Notes: generated from the sequence alone by a model not told the origin. DNA of 64,000 bases from Prochlorococcus sp. AG-409-L21 (GCA_003215475.1 QCKH01000003.1:103094-167093), one strand, 5' to 3'; numbered from the stretch's first letter, positions 53,978 through 62,794 are shown. Translations and numbers: made by a program.

Positions 53978-54907
53978 GTGCCTTTACTTAATAGTAACGC
54001 AGAAGTCAATACTTATACCAACCTACTTGTAGACGATGGTAAGCGTCTTATCTCAGATGCTGGATATGGATTGGTTAACAATTACGCGAATCAACAAATT
54101 AGGAAGATACCTTTTTTTGCTCAAACGACTATTTCTATTAATGGTGCGACCGATGCAGGAACAGGGCTATCTATAGATAGCTTAATGAAGCTCAATGAAA
54201 TAGCAGTTGATGAAGAGGGTGATTTAAAAACATTGTTATTTTCGCAAGTGAAATTTTCGAAATCGACTAGCAGTGATGGTTCTACAACAAATCTTGGTAT
54301 AGGTATTAGGCATCGCCCTAATGATGAATCTATGCTTGGTGCTAATGCATTTTGGGATTACCGCGCCACTACTTACAGCTCCTCTCATAGTCGACTCGGA
54401 TTAGGTGGAGAATATTTAAAGAAAGGGTTGGAGTTTAGAAATAACTGGTATATGTCAATTACTGGTAATAAGAATGTCAATATCGGTGGAACTGATTTCA
54501 TTGAAAGAGTAGTCCCTGGTTGGGATGCAGAGATTGGCTATCGATTCGCGAGGCATCCCGAGATGGCGGTTTTTGCGAAAGCCTTTAATTGGGATTATCG
54601 CTACACACAAGATAATTCTGGACTTGAGGGATCGTTTAATTGGCAAGCAACACCCTATGTCAACCTTGAAGCGTGGGTTTCCAACCAGATAGCGGCAGGT
54701 ACGACTGTTCATAATGGGGATTTGCCTGGCATTAATGAAACCTTCTTTGGCTTGCGAATGAAATGGACAGGCCGTCCAGTGAAATTCAACAAGCAAAATA
54801 CCAAGCAAAATATGATTACTCAAATGACCCAACCAGTAAGACGCCGTTATGATGTCTTGCTAGAGAGATCTGTAGGAGGTTTTATTAATCGTGCTACAAC
54901 CTCGTGA
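53978..54907 (+). CDS. Inverse autotransporter beta-barrel domain (intimin/invasin-like)
   Basis: A 309-residue stretch that is nearly all a porin-type barrel: DAGYGLVNNYANQQIRKIPF and FFAQTTISINGATDAGTG near residue 40, LLFSQVKFSKSTSSDGSTTN near 85, IRHRPNDESMLGANAFWDYR near 106 and HSRLGLGGEYLKKGLEFRNN, alternating aromatic beta strands to the C-terminus. These are features of the PF11924 barrel of inverse autotransporters. The usual extracellular Ig-like repeats and the LysM part are absent, so it is a short barrel-only form. The GTG at 53978 is the first start after the upstream stop; without the signal peptide, export is doubtful. Confidence 0.7.
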   Translation: MPLLNSNAEVNTYTNLLVDDGKRLISDAGYGLVNNYANQQIRKIPFFAQTTISINGATDAGTGLSIDSLMKLNEIAVDEEGDLKTLLFSQVKFSKSTSSDGSTTNLGIGIRHRPNDESMLGANAFWDYRATTYSSSHSRLGLGGEYLKKGLEFRNNWYMSITGNKNVNIGGTDFIERVVPGWDAEIGYRFARHPEMAVFAKAFNWDYRYTQDNSGLEGSFNWQATPYVNLEAWVSNQIAAGTTVHNGDLPGINETFFGLRMKWTGRPVKFNKQNTKQNMITQMTQPVRRRYDVLLERSVGGFINRATTS

Positions 54908-54962
54908 AAAATTATTTATTAATTTTATAAGTTAACCAGTTTTATTTATCCTCTTAATTACT

Positions 54963-55790
54963 ATGAAATATAAAAATCTTTTCAAGTTAATTTGCAAAAC
55001 ATCAGCAATTGCTTTTGGGTTTTCTGCCCTTTTCTTTTCGTCTAAGTTTGCTCGGGCCAATGAGTTGGCCCCTTGCAGTGGTACTGGGACAACATATGGT
55101 GACTTTTCAAATGATGATGCTTGCATGATTACCCCATCAGATCAAATGACAATGACTATCTATGAAATGGGTATTTGTACAGCCAACCCTTTAGTTAATA
55201 CTCCTAAGGTGATGAGTTATGCAAATTGTGTCCAGACATTGAGTTCACCTGCAGGAACTAGTGTTGATTTGGTTGCTTCTTCTCAAATCAATTTACCCCC
55301 TGCAGCTGTTCGACCGGCAAATGATACCTATACCCATGCATACATAATTATTGGAAAAACCTTTGGGCTTAAAGGTACCTATACGATTAGCGGAGAAACG
55401 TGGTATTCAAAAAATGATGGTGAGGCAACTAAAACACAAGCAAGCTATTCAGCTTTTAACGACAATCTAAATGCATTTTCAGATAATTTCCCAGCCGCGG
55501 CAGATTATGGCCCTCAGTCTATGGGTACAGGAAGTGTGCAGGCTCTGCTAATTCAAAGCGATGGTTCAAGAGCTACTAATACTGGAAATGTCGATAAAGT
55601 TGTTGGTGTTTTTTCAGCTAACCCTGGCAATGAAGTCATTATTGATGAATCCGCATTGGGCCTAAACGTTGAATTGAAAGTTGTAAATGCAGGGTATACT
55701 GTTTCTTTTGAGACAAGAGAAGCAGGTGGTGCTCAACCAGCTGGTTTTAGCTCCGGACCATTTAGACCTGTCTTTAGTGTCATTAAATAA
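54963..55790 (+). CDS. Secreted protein of unknown function
   Basis: A 275-residue protein with a clear signal peptide (KYKNLFKLICKT then hydrophobic SAIAFGFSALFFSS, cleavage after KFARA/NE). The mature part has a few Cys in the first 60 residues (APCSGTG, DDACMIT, MGICTANP, YANCVQT) that may form two disulfides, followed by beta-rich, Gly/Thr/Ser-rich sequence. No known domain is recognised. It directly follows the autotransporter-like gene in the same direction and may be its partner or an independent outer-membrane or periplasmic protein. Confidence 0.6.
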   Translation: MKYKNLFKLICKTSAIAFGFSALFFSSKFARANELAPCSGTGTTYGDFSNDDACMITPSDQMTMTIYEMGICTANPLVNTPKVMSYANCVQTLSSPAGTSVDLVASSQINLPPAAVRPANDTYTHAYIIIGKTFGLKGTYTISGETWYSKNDGEATKTQASYSAFNDNLNAFSDNFPAAADYGPQSMGTGSVQALLIQSDGSRATNTGNVDKVVGVFSANPGNEVIIDESALGLNVELKVVNAGYTVSFETREAGGAQPAGFSSGPFRPVFSVIK

Positions 55791-55821
55791 ACTTCAGCAT
55801 TAAATCTAAGCGTACTTTTAT

Positions 55822-55956
55822 TTAGAAAGGAGAATCGAAAAATCCATTTGATTTAAGAAATAAGCCCATAATTAAAATAGGTCCTAAGCCAAAAATTAAT
55901 AAAACTATTTTTTGTAATCTTGGGCTAGCTTCTTTTTCCCTCCTTATTTTTGACAT
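55822..55956 (-). CDS. Small single-helix membrane protein
   Basis: A 44-codon frame: MSKIRREKEASPRLQKIVLL then IFGLGPILIMGLFLKSNGFF and DSPF. A basic N-terminus, one hydrophobic helix and a short aromatic tail. It looks like a conserved small protein of marine picocyanobacteria. The AGGAGG-like stretch inside the start region does not serve it. It is convergent with the secreted-protein gene and lies upstream of the pcb terminator in the same direction as pcb. Confidence 0.6.
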   Translation of the reverse strand: MSKIRREKEASPRLQKIVLLIFGLGPILIMGLFLKSNGFFDSPF

Positions 55957-56067
55957 CCTTTAAAATAATGAAAGCAAGAATATAACTATATACTCTAAAT
56001 AAGTAATTGATATAAAGTATCTAAAATGATTTAGTTGAATTTATAACTTAACTAAAAATAAATGGAC

Positions 56068-56102
56068 ATAAAATAAGGCCCCGACAATGAAGTCGGAGCC
56101 TT
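56068..56102 (-). terminator. Terminator of pcb
   Basis: Read on the minus strand, AAGGC-T-CCGAC and GTCGG-G-GCCTT form an 11-position stem with one mismatch and a six-base loop, followed by ATTTTAT. It lies 24 bases after the pcb stop, the expected place for an intrinsic terminator of a highly expressed gene. Confidence 0.8.
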
Positions 56103-56125
56103 ACCTAGACTTAAGAAAAAGAGCT

Positions 56126-57193
56126 TTAGCTTGCGTTTGAAACTCTTAATTTAGATCCAATGTCTTTAAAGTTGTAACCCATAGCTCTTAATGCATGCCA
56201 AAGGTGTCCTTGCAATGCAAAGAATCCAGCAATGTAATGGAAATTAGCTGTCCAACAACGGCCAGAATGTCCTAAAGGCGCAATGCCATTGGCATAATCT
56301 ACAGAGTCGACAAAAGCGGGGGCAATTACAAATGCTCTATTGAGTGGTTCTCCATAAAACTCAACTGGGTAAACAGTCGTATTTTGTGCACACCAGAATG
56401 CAGCAACAATTGCCATCCAGCCAATACCAGCAAGACTAAAGGAAAGAATGGCTTCAGCAGAAAGTAATCCAGCCCCTTTTAATCTGTCGTATTCACCTAA
56501 GCGTTTGTCTTCCCATTTTGTTGAACCTGCTATTGCATGGAAGCAGCCTCCTGTAATCTCAACAAACGCTAAGAAGGCATGACCTCCCATGACATCTTCA
56601 AGACTGTCAATATTGAGGAAGTTAACTTGCCTTTCCCAAATCATTGATAAATCAAGATTGTAATTAACTTGTCTAACAGCACCAATTGCAGGGTCATAGA
56701 TTCCGTGAATTCGTGCCCATTCAACAAACCAGGCACAAGCAATACCAAATAGGATTAAATGGTGACCTAGAATAAACGTTTGATTGTCTGGATTGTCCCA
56801 TTCCAACTTGAATTTTCTGGCTTGAGCAATATTGCTTTTCTGCATATCATCAGGGAAGTAAATGGCATGCATTAACCCACCAGCGCCATACACCATCGAT
56901 AGAATTAGATGAACTATCGCAATTGTTACAACCCCAGCACCAGTCCAAACTCCAGCCTCATCGAAGCCAACACCAACTGAAGCCAAGTGAGGAAGGAACA
57001 CCAGTCCCTGATCACCCATTGGCAAAGAAGGGTCAAAACGAGAAAGTTCAAAGAGTGTATTGGATCCAGCTCCAAAAGCGATCATTCCTGTATGCGCAGC
57101 ATGCGAGGCAATAAATCGACCAGAGCGATTGGTAACCGAAGCATTACCAGCCCAGTAGTCATAAGTGACATCTGGATTACCGTAGGTCTGCAT
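56126..57193 (-). CDS. pcb: Divinyl chlorophyll a/b-binding light-harvesting protein Pcb
   Basis: A 355-residue antenna protein with six membrane helices and conserved His ligands, e.g. RFIASHAAHTGMIAFGAGSN near residue 28, FLPHLASVGVGFDEAGVWTG near 66, FILGHHLILFGIACAWFVEW near 138, and NFHYIAGFFALQGHLWHALR near 318. It is of the CP43-like IsiA/Pcb family. Pcb replaces the phycobilisome in Prochlorococcus and is the strongest marker of the genus here. It lacks the large lumenal loop of CP43. Low-light strains have several pcb genes; only one is in the window. Confidence 0.95.
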   Translation of the reverse strand: MQTYGNPDVTYDYWAGNASVTNRSGRFIASHAAHTGMIAFGAGSNTLFELSRFDPSLPMGDQGLVFLPHLASVGVGFDEAGVWTGAGVVTIAIVHLILSMVYGAGGLMHAIYFPDDMQKSNIAQARKFKLEWDNPDNQTFILGHHLILFGIACAWFVEWARIHGIYDPAIGAVRQVNYNLDLSMIWERQVNFLNIDSLEDVMGGHAFLAFVEITGGCFHAIAGSTKWEDKRLGEYDRLKGAGLLSAEAILSFSLAGIGWMAIVAAFWCAQNTTVYPVEFYGEPLNRAFVIAPAFVDSVDYANGIAPLGHSGRCWTANFHYIAGFFALQGHLWHALRAMGYNFKDIGSKLRVSNAS

Positions 57194-57805
57194 AAATCTA
57201 GTTCTAAGGGATATACATAGTCAGAGATTAAGTGATTAGACTTTCTATGCTCAAAATAGTTAAAGTTCTTTATTGACTTCATTCATAAATTGAGGGGCTT
57301 TTTTTCGGGGGTGTAGGATTTTTTTGAGTATGGAATTAAAGATTGAATAGTAATCTCAGAGATATAAGAGAAATAAAATCAAATTTAAAATTGGCTGCTT
57401 CATTCATTTTAAGAATGAAAAGTCCTAAGAATTAATCTTATATTTGATCTAATAATGAGGCAAGAAATTAATTTATAAGATAAAAATTAGAATTTAAGGC
57501 CCGGTTTATTCTAATTTCTATGATTCTGGAAAAAATAAGAATTAAAAGTAGAGATTGGTTAGAATCAATTAAGGCCAGTCAAATAATCAAATTGCATTTG
57601 TATGACTATAGTTTTAGGTTTTAAAATTGCTTATTAAAGCATCATCATGAAAATCCAGTTAAGAAGCTAGATTGACAAAGCATTCAACCTTGCGACTTTT
57701 AGGCTAAAACACTAGTGGTGTAGACAATCTAATATCTGCCTAGGGCAAATAGACAACACAGAGTTGTGTCTTATTATACAAGGGTATGTGAGGAATCCTA
57801 CCTAA
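57194..57805. other. 612-base region with divergent promoters of pcb and the porin
   Basis: No coding frame is supported. It separates two highly expressed divergent genes and must hold both promoters and possibly long leaders. A probable porin promoter is listed at 57750-57777. At about 57401-57422 a seven-pair hairpin (TTCATTC/GAATGAA) occurs. TTGACA is found at 57672, but its -10 partner at normal spacing is weak. Confidence 0.5.
57750..57777 (+). promoter_or_regulatory. Probable promoter of the SomA-type porin gene
   Basis: TAGACA at 57750-57755 and TATTAT at 57772-57777 are separated by 16 bases. This puts the transcript start about 20 bases before the porin start codon, which is preceded by a GAGGA ribosome site at 57789. 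Close to the sigma-70 consensus; not confirmed. Confidence 0.35.
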
Positions 57806-59440
57806 ATGAAGCTTTTTCAGCAACTTTTGCTGGCTCCAGCTGTTTTAGGCCTTTTGGCTCCTGTAGCTGCTACTGCAGCTGAAGTCAACATTAACGATGT
57901 TGCAGGCTATGCCAGAAAGTCTACAAAACAACTTAGAGCCGCTAAAGCAGCTCAATTCTCTGATGTAGTTCCAGGAGATTGGGCCTATACAGCTCTTCTT
58001 AACCTAAGTGAGAGCTATGGCTGTGTAGATAATGCCTACACCCAAAACCTTAAAAATGGTCAAGCCTTGACTCGTTACGAGGCTGCTGCATTAGTTAATT
58101 CTTGCCTAGATGGCGGTCTTGCTTCTGCTGGCGTTGACGCTGATGTTACTCGTCTGACTAGTGAGTTTGGCTCTGAAATGGCCATCCTTAAAGGACGTGT
58201 AGATGGACTTGAGTACAAAGTTCAAGAACTTAGTGCTGGACAGTTCTCTCCTAATTCAAAAGTTAGCAACACAGTTGTCTTTAACACTGGTTACGCACAA
58301 GACGATGCCAACATAACTGGCAATGCTGCACGTGACCGTAGGTTGAATATGACCTACACCGCTACCACCGACATTAAAACTAGTTTCACTGGTAGTGATC
58401 AACTTTATGTTCAGCTCGAAGCTGGCAATGGAGCTGCTAATGATCCATTCCATTCAGTTCCTACACAGCTAGCTGATTCTGCCACCACTGGAAACGCTCT
58501 TAACGTCCAGAAACTTTGGTACACCAATACTATCGGCGATAGTGGCTTTAGGTATTGGGTTGGTCCAAGAATTATGAGTGAAGCAATGTTGGCTAGTTCT
58601 CCAACTATCTATACCTCAATTCTTGAAGGCTTCGAGAATGGTGGTAATGGATCTACTTATGGTTCTAACAACGCCAATGGTCCTATTCCTGGATTTGGTC
58701 TTGCGTGGACTCAGCAAAAAGATGACAGCTCTGCAGCTAGATTTGAAGTTAGTACAAACTATGTAGCCCTCAATGGAGCAACAGCTACAGGTGGTTTGTT
58801 TACTGACAACCAATCCAAGTGGTTGACTAAACTTGGTTATGGTACAGACAGATGGCAAGTATCAGCTGCTGTCTCAAGGAATATGTGTGATGACACAACT
58901 CCTGCCACTGACGGCGACTCAGAAACCTGTGTTACTTGGGGTGGAGCCTATGCAACTGATGCAGCTGGAGTAGTAACTGCTTTAACAGGTAATCAGACTT
59001 CTTATGCTCTAAGAGGTTACTGGACACCTGAGTCTAGTGGAGCTGTTCCATCTATCCAACTAGGTTACGACTGGTCTACTATCGAAGACGATAATGTTGT
59101 TGGTGCAACCCACCTTGGCGGAGCCGTTGGTTCTGTTGAAGCAACACAAGCTTGGATGGCCGGTTTAATTTGGGAAGATGTTTTTGCTGACGGTAATACT
59201 CTAGGTATAGCTTTTGGTCATCCTGAGCATGCAACTGAATACCATCAGAACTTAGCTGTTCGTGGTCCAGATAATGATCCAGCTAATAAAGCATTCCAAT
59301 GGGAAGCTTATTATGACTACCAAGTTAACGATGGTATTACCATTACTCCTGCAATCTTTGGATACCAGGATCGTATGAATGGTACAACTTTGGCTAACGA
59401 CGGTATTGGTGGTTTAATTAAAACCACTTTCAAATTCTGA
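57806..59440 (+). CDS. som: SomA-type outer-membrane porin with SLH domain
   Basis: A 544-residue protein: signal peptide (residues 1-24, cleavage after ATAA), one SLH domain at about 48-115 (FSDVVPGDWAYTALLNLSES and LTRYEAAALVNSCLDG), a short coiled coil (TRLTSEFGSEMAILKGRVDG), and a C-terminal OprB-like beta barrel ending in Phe (GGLIKTTFKF). The SLH domain binds peptidoglycan-linked polymer and anchors the outer membrane, as in other cyanobacterial Som proteins. Codon use is noticeably more GC-rich than in the island, consistent with high expression. Confidence 0.93.
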   Translation: MKLFQQLLLAPAVLGLLAPVAATAAEVNINDVAGYARKSTKQLRAAKAAQFSDVVPGDWAYTALLNLSESYGCVDNAYTQNLKNGQALTRYEAAALVNSCLDGGLASAGVDADVTRLTSEFGSEMAILKGRVDGLEYKVQELSAGQFSPNSKVSNTVVFNTGYAQDDANITGNAARDRRLNMTYTATTDIKTSFTGSDQLYVQLEAGNGAANDPFHSVPTQLADSATTGNALNVQKLWYTNTIGDSGFRYWVGPRIMSEAMLASSPTIYTSILEGFENGGNGSTYGSNNANGPIPGFGLAWTQQKDDSSAARFEVSTNYVALNGATATGGLFTDNQSKWLTKLGYGTDRWQVSAAVSRNMCDDTTPATDGDSETCVTWGGAYATDAAGVVTALTGNQTSYALRGYWTPESSGAVPSIQLGYDWSTIEDDNVVGATHLGGAVGSVEATQAWMAGLIWEDVFADGNTLGIAFGHPEHATEYHQNLAVRGPDNDPANKAFQWEAYYDYQVNDGITITPAIFGYQDRMNGTTLANDGIGGLIKTTFKF

Positions 59441-59461
59441 TTATTTCCTAATTTAATCAGT

Positions 59462-59497
59462 AAAAAAAGAGCGGCTTTTAAAGCCGCTCTTTTTTTT
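59462..59497 (+). terminator. Strong terminator of the porin gene
   Basis: AGAGCGGC at 59468 pairs with GCCGCTCT at 59483 around a seven-base loop, followed by eight T residues. The stem is flanked by A7 and T8, so it may extend further and also work on the minus strand, where a small gene follows. Confidence 0.9.
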
Positions 59498-59520
59498 GTC
59501 TATTCAAGTCGCTCAATTAA

Positions 59521-59637
59521 TCAGCGAAAAAATAGCATCAAGGCCATAAGATTGATCGTTCCGATAGCGCAAACAGCAGTTAAAACAACCAGCTGAGTAG
59601 TCTTTTGGTCATATTTACCAAATGTTTTGGTTCCCAT
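59521..59637 (-). CDS. Small single-helix membrane protein
   Basis: A 38-codon frame: MGTKTFGKYDQKTTQLVVLT followed by AVCAIGTINLMALMLFFR. A polar N-terminus and one hydrophobic helix, the layout of small conserved picocyanobacterial membrane proteins, some of which are photosystem or high-light related. It converges on the porin terminator. The start has no strong ribosome site. Confidence 0.55.
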   Translation of the reverse strand: MGTKTFGKYDQKTTQLVVLTAVCAIGTINLMALMLFFR

Positions 59638-60023
59638 TTGAATTCTTTTTAAAAAGTCACTTCTTATGTCATAGGAACAATCTGGCTTGAAAAACCTGAG
59701 TAGTTGTACCTAATCGAATCAGAATTGCTGAAAAAGTTTTTTCTTGATTCTAAAGCAGGCTTTTGTGAGGAGATTCTCTATGAGAGAAACCTTGTGCTCA
59801 TAACTATTGAAATGACAAAAAAAACACCAAAACTCACCATTAAAAAAACCAAAACCCAGTGGGGGACAATCTAGTGAATTTCCAGGATATTATTTCAATA
59901 GTATTACTATCGCGATCTTAATAAGTACAGGACTAACCAAAAACTAACTTTCAAACAAATAATATGAAGAGCATGATATTTGACTAAAGCATCAGTGTTT
60001 TTATTAGCTTGAGCTTTGTTTCT
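59638..60023. other. 386-base region with an extra glyQ-like start
   Basis: No gene is supported. It contains a second copy of the upstream region and first eight codons of glyQ at 59801-59898 (listed separately), which then runs into a stop at 59919. Further upstream, ACCTAATCGA...AGAATTGCTGA (about 59708-59731) resembles sequence at 61899-61923 and 63068-63099, so even the promoter-distal part is shared between copies. Confidence 0.6.
59801..59898 (+). repeat. Extra copy of the glyQ promoter and start (copy 1)
   Basis: It matches 63117-63214 over 98 bases. The core AGTGGGGGACAA.CTA-GTG-AA.-TT.-CA.-GAT-ATT-ATT-TCA (59858-59898) agrees at 37 of 41 positions. Within the codons GTG to TCA the three differences are all at third positions and synonymous (Asn, Phe, Gln). 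The reading frame diverges after eight codons and stops at 59919-59921. It is therefore a genuine but truncated glyQ 5' end and not a random repeat. Confidence 0.85.
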
Positions 60024-60500
60024 TTAATCGTTAGAACATCTTGTTAAGGCATTGTCAATTTCCTTGGCAAAGGCAACAGCAACTCTGTGGTTTTTGAATC
60101 TGACAATTAAAGTTTCTCTTCTTACGCTATTCAATTTCGGAACTGCAATAAGGAAGTCATGATCGATTCCTTTTTCTGATTTGGCTATTGCCTCGAGGTC
60201 TTTCTTTTCTTTATGGACTCTTTTATAAGGGGAAGCTGGATTTGATCTATATCCAATTCGCGCTTTTTCATTGCAAAGATTCAATTCTCTTGCCCCATCA
60301 ATAGAAATTGAATTTACAGAATTGTTTTCTAAAAACACATCACATCCATCAAATTTGCCGCTTACTGCGCACAATGCATCGAATTTCCCACGGTCTTTGA
60401 CTCTTGGCTTGAAAATCTCTATGGCATTAATTGCAGGGGTACTAGCTATAAGAAATGAAAAAATTGCTAATGCTATAATCCGATTTCTATTCAAAATCAA
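60024..60500 (-). CDS. Secreted Cys-containing small protein, family 1
   Basis: A 158-residue protein with signal peptide (IIALAIFSFLIASTPAIN, cleavage near AIEIF). The mature part has LCAVSGKFDGCDVFLENNSV (two Cys), LNLCNEKARIGYRSN and a C-terminal HDFLIAVPKLNSV with TLIVRFKNHRVAVAFAKEID. It resembles the protein at 61274-61687 in length, Cys placing and end sequence, so the two are likely distant paralogues. Function unknown; probably periplasmic. It diverges from the CsgG-like gene with a 15-base gap. Confidence 0.6.
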   Translation of the reverse strand: MILNRNRIIALAIFSFLIASTPAINAIEIFKPRVKDRGKFDALCAVSGKFDGCDVFLENNSVNSISIDGARELNLCNEKARIGYRSNPASPYKRVHKEKKDLEAIAKSEKGIDHDFLIAVPKLNSVRRETLIVRFKNHRVAVAFAKEIDNALTRCSND

Positions 60501-60515
60501 AGTTAGTCTTTTCAG

Positions 60516-61277
60516 ATGAAAAAAATTTTAGCATTGGGAGTTTCTTCAATTCTTTTAGGTGCTTCAATTGCTACTCCTTCAGTTCTTTCTCAAGATATAG
60601 AAGATAGAATTAAAAATGTTACTTTTGCCACTAAAGCAGCTGTTGTATTAATGCCATGCTTAGATAAAAGTGGAAATGCTGTAATGGGTGTCCCCACAAA
60701 GAATGAATTTTGCACAGAAGTTTTCAATCAATTAATTAGAGATGGAGGTGCTAAAACTGTTTCTTGGTTTAAAGTAAATAAAGAGCTTGAAAAGGTTGTT
60801 AATGGCTCATGGTGGAATCCTTTTAGTGGAAGTAAAAACAAAGAAAAGAAAGATTTAACTGGTGACCTTTATTTGAATGAGCTTATAATTGCTTCTAAAA
60901 GGTTAAAGGCTAAATATATAGTTCGTGCTGTAGTTTTGAATAAAGACTCTACTTCAAGCACGACAAATAAAGGACCTGGTGCAGCAGCATATGTTCCATA
61001 TGTAGGAATTTTTGCTAATAAAAGCGGAAGAAGTGAAACAAAAAAATCATCTAATGTCACTATAAAATTTGATGTTATAAGTATTCCTGAAGAGGATATA
61101 GTTGCAACTAGAACATTTACAGGAGATGTAAATACTACAAAAAAACAGCAAGGATATGGTGGTTTTGAGATGAGTAATGCATCTTTCAATATGGGAGGAA
61201 TGGATGCTGGAACTCGAGCTGCTATGACAGATGCACTTTATAAAGGAGTTGAATATTTAGCGGATAGAATTAATTAA
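60516..61277 (+). CDS. CsgG-like secreted protein
   Basis: A 253-residue protein with signal peptide (ILALGVSSILLGASIATPSV, cleavage before QDIED). The mature part fits a CsgG/HfaB-type fold: AAVVLMPCLDKSGN, FNQLIRDGGAKTVSWFKVNK, AKYIVRAVVLNKD, VTIKFDVISIPEEDIVATRT, and a C-terminal helix MTDALYKGVEYLADRIN. Unlike CsgG it has no lipobox Cys, so it would be a soluble periplasmic protein. The domain call is tentative. It ends in a four-base overlap with the convergent small secreted gene. Confidence 0.55.
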   Translation: MKKILALGVSSILLGASIATPSVLSQDIEDRIKNVTFATKAAVVLMPCLDKSGNAVMGVPTKNEFCTEVFNQLIRDGGAKTVSWFKVNKELEKVVNGSWWNPFSGSKNKEKKDLTGDLYLNELIIASKRLKAKYIVRAVVLNKDSTSSTTNKGPGAAAYVPYVGIFANKSGRSETKKSSNVTIKFDVISIPEEDIVATRTFTGDVNTTKKQQGYGGFEMSNASFNMGGMDAGTRAAMTDALYKGVEYLADRIN

Positions 61278-61687
61278 TCTGCCATAGGTCCTACTTCTTC
61301 TAAAAAGAATTTAAATGGCTGAACATATTGACTATCGTTAAAAGCTACTGCCATTTGTTCTACATCACCATCTATATTCTTGTATGAGATCCCAAAAACA
61401 TGTCTATGTTTAACCCAGGTGAATATAAAACCTTTTAATTTACTTTGATTTGCATAGCCCCATTTTCCTATTTTGTGTAACTTGACAATATTAGTTCTGC
61501 CTGTTGGAAACTTTATAACCATGGCTCTTTTATGAATAGCTATATTACATATTTGTTCTGTTTTTAATCCTATTACGCATGTAAGATTGTTGAATTCCTC
61601 AGCAGCATGAGAAGGCTTTATTAGGTCAGTTGTAGATATTGATAATGACCCAGCTAGAAATATTTTTAGAATTTTAAATGGCTTCAT
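61274..61687 (-). CDS. Secreted Cys-containing small protein, family 1 paralogue
   Basis: About 137 residues from the ATG at 61687, which places a signal peptide (FKILKIFLAGSLSISTTDLI, cleavage near SHAAEE) at the N-terminus and has a GGAAA ribosome site; an ATG 33 bases upstream is less likely. The mature part has LTCVIGLKTEQICNIAI (two Cys), PTGRTNIVKLHKIGKWGYAN and HVFGISYKNIDGDVEQMAVA. This parallels the protein at 60024-60500. Function unknown. Confidence 0.6.
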   Translation of the reverse strand: MKPFKILKIFLAGSLSISTTDLIKPSHAAEEFNNLTCVIGLKTEQICNIAIHKRAMVIKFPTGRTNIVKLHKIGKWGYANQSKLKGFIFTWVKHRHVFGISYKNIDGDVEQMAVAFNDSQYVQPFKFFLEEVGPMAD

Positions 61688-61720
61688 TGTTTCCAAAATG
61701 GGTAAATCAACTCTAAGCAT

Positions 61721-62185
61721 TGCAATTTTTTTAAGAATGAAAAAACCTAGGTAATAAAGAGGCTAAACGAGAATGGAATAGAAGCGGTTCCCGCCTTCAA
61801 TGTTATTAAGAATCTTTTTTTAGGTGTGATGAAGATTTTTCTTGATTTGTTTGAAATCCTAACTAAATAATTGCATATAAAGAATTAAACTAACTTGAAC
61901 CTAACCGAGTTGGAATTGACTGATGAAAGTCATTGCTGGAACAAACTGTTGTACTTTCAAAATCCTAACCAATCCTAACCTGAAAACGGCTAAAACCCAG
62001 TGTGGGATAAGCTATTGAACTTCTATGGAGAAAGTATATAAGATTGTCATACCAGTTGATCTCAAGGGTGAACCCACTGAAAACCCACTACTTTGATCTA
62101 ATTCTTGCTTTGAAACCCACTATGTAAATTGATAATTGATTTATAAACCAAAAGCTTAAACGTTTTCCAACATCTGAATATATTT
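61721..62185. other. Region with a third, decayed glyQ-like start
   Basis: No gene is supported. It contains sequence resembling the glyQ upstream region at 61899-61930 and a decayed start at 61992-62030 (listed separately). Several AACCCAC(C/T) words follow (about 62075-62125), as they do before the true glyQ start. Confidence 0.55.
61992..62030 (+). repeat. Decayed copy of the glyQ start (copy 3)
   Basis: AAAACCCAGTGTGGGATAAG then CTA-TTG-AAC-TTC-TAT-GGA lines up with AAAACCCAGTGGGGGACAAT CTA-GTG-AAT-TTC-CAG-GAT of copy 1. It keeps the ACCCAGTG word, the CTA before the start, and Asn-Phe as codons two and three, then diverges. It is weaker than copy 1 and best read as an older remnant. Confidence 0.55.
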
Positions 62186-62794
62186 TTAGAATTTAAATCT
62201 TGCTCCAATTCTGAAAGCCAATGTCTCGGAGTCTAAAACTTGAGTAAGAACTCCATCATCAGTTATGTCAATTGTATTGAATCCTAAATATGAAAGGGTA
62301 CCTGTTAAATCAACTGTCTCAGAAACTTCATACCCAGCACCTATTGATACACCCCAGGTGCCAACATTGTCAGTACAAGTATCAGCACCTCCAGCTGAAC
62401 ATTGGCTTGTCGCATCTGCATTGGTTGTTCCATAACCAAGACCTACAAACGGCTCAAATTTTGAATTCTCTATAGGGAAATCGACGAGAGCATTCAACAT
62501 CCATGTTCCCAATTTAATGGGACTTGATAGGGTCGTATTTTCGGATGTTGTATGGGTGTAATTAACTTCAGTGCGTAATCTGCCAAAGTCATAACCTATT
62601 CCCCCTTGGTAACTGAAACCATATTCATAGGGCATAGTTGCCGCCCCTGGAGGAGTTACGTCTGAATAACTACCTGTTCCTAGATTAATTGAGGTATAAA
62701 ATCCTTTTTCTTCTTGCGCTCTAGCTGGAGAAGACATTAACGACAACAATAAGCCTGACCCAATGCAGAGTTGAGAAACTGTTTTGCAATTCAT
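62186..62794 (-). CDS. Outer-membrane beta-barrel protein (OmpW/OmpA-like)
   Basis: A 202-residue protein with signal peptide (LCIGSGLLLSLMSSPARAQ) and eight probable strands, e.g. GFYTSINLGTGSYSD, GFSYQGGIGYDFGRLRTEVN, LGTWMLNALVDFPI, FEPFVGLGYGTT and a C-terminal FRIGARFKF ending in Phe, as required for barrel insertion. It fits the small porin-like outer-membrane family. A Cys pair in a loop (QCSAGGADTCTD) may form a disulfide. It occupies the interval between the third glyQ-like start and the real one. Confidence 0.75.
   Translation of the reverse strand: MNCKTVSQLCIGSGLLLSLMSSPARAQEEKGFYTSINLGTGSYSDVTPPGAATMPYEYGFSYQGGIGYDFGRLRTEVNYTHTTSENTTLSSPIKLGTWMLNALVDFPIENSKFEPFVGLGYGTTNADATSQCSAGGADTCTDNVGTWGVSIGAGYEVSETVDLTGTLSYLGFNTIDITDDGVLTQVLDSETLAFRIGARFKF

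Noticed and set aside
54455..54832. 125-codon frame antisense to the autotransporter barrel
   Set aside because: Mirrors the amphipathic strand pattern of the barrel; no start signal and no family likeness.
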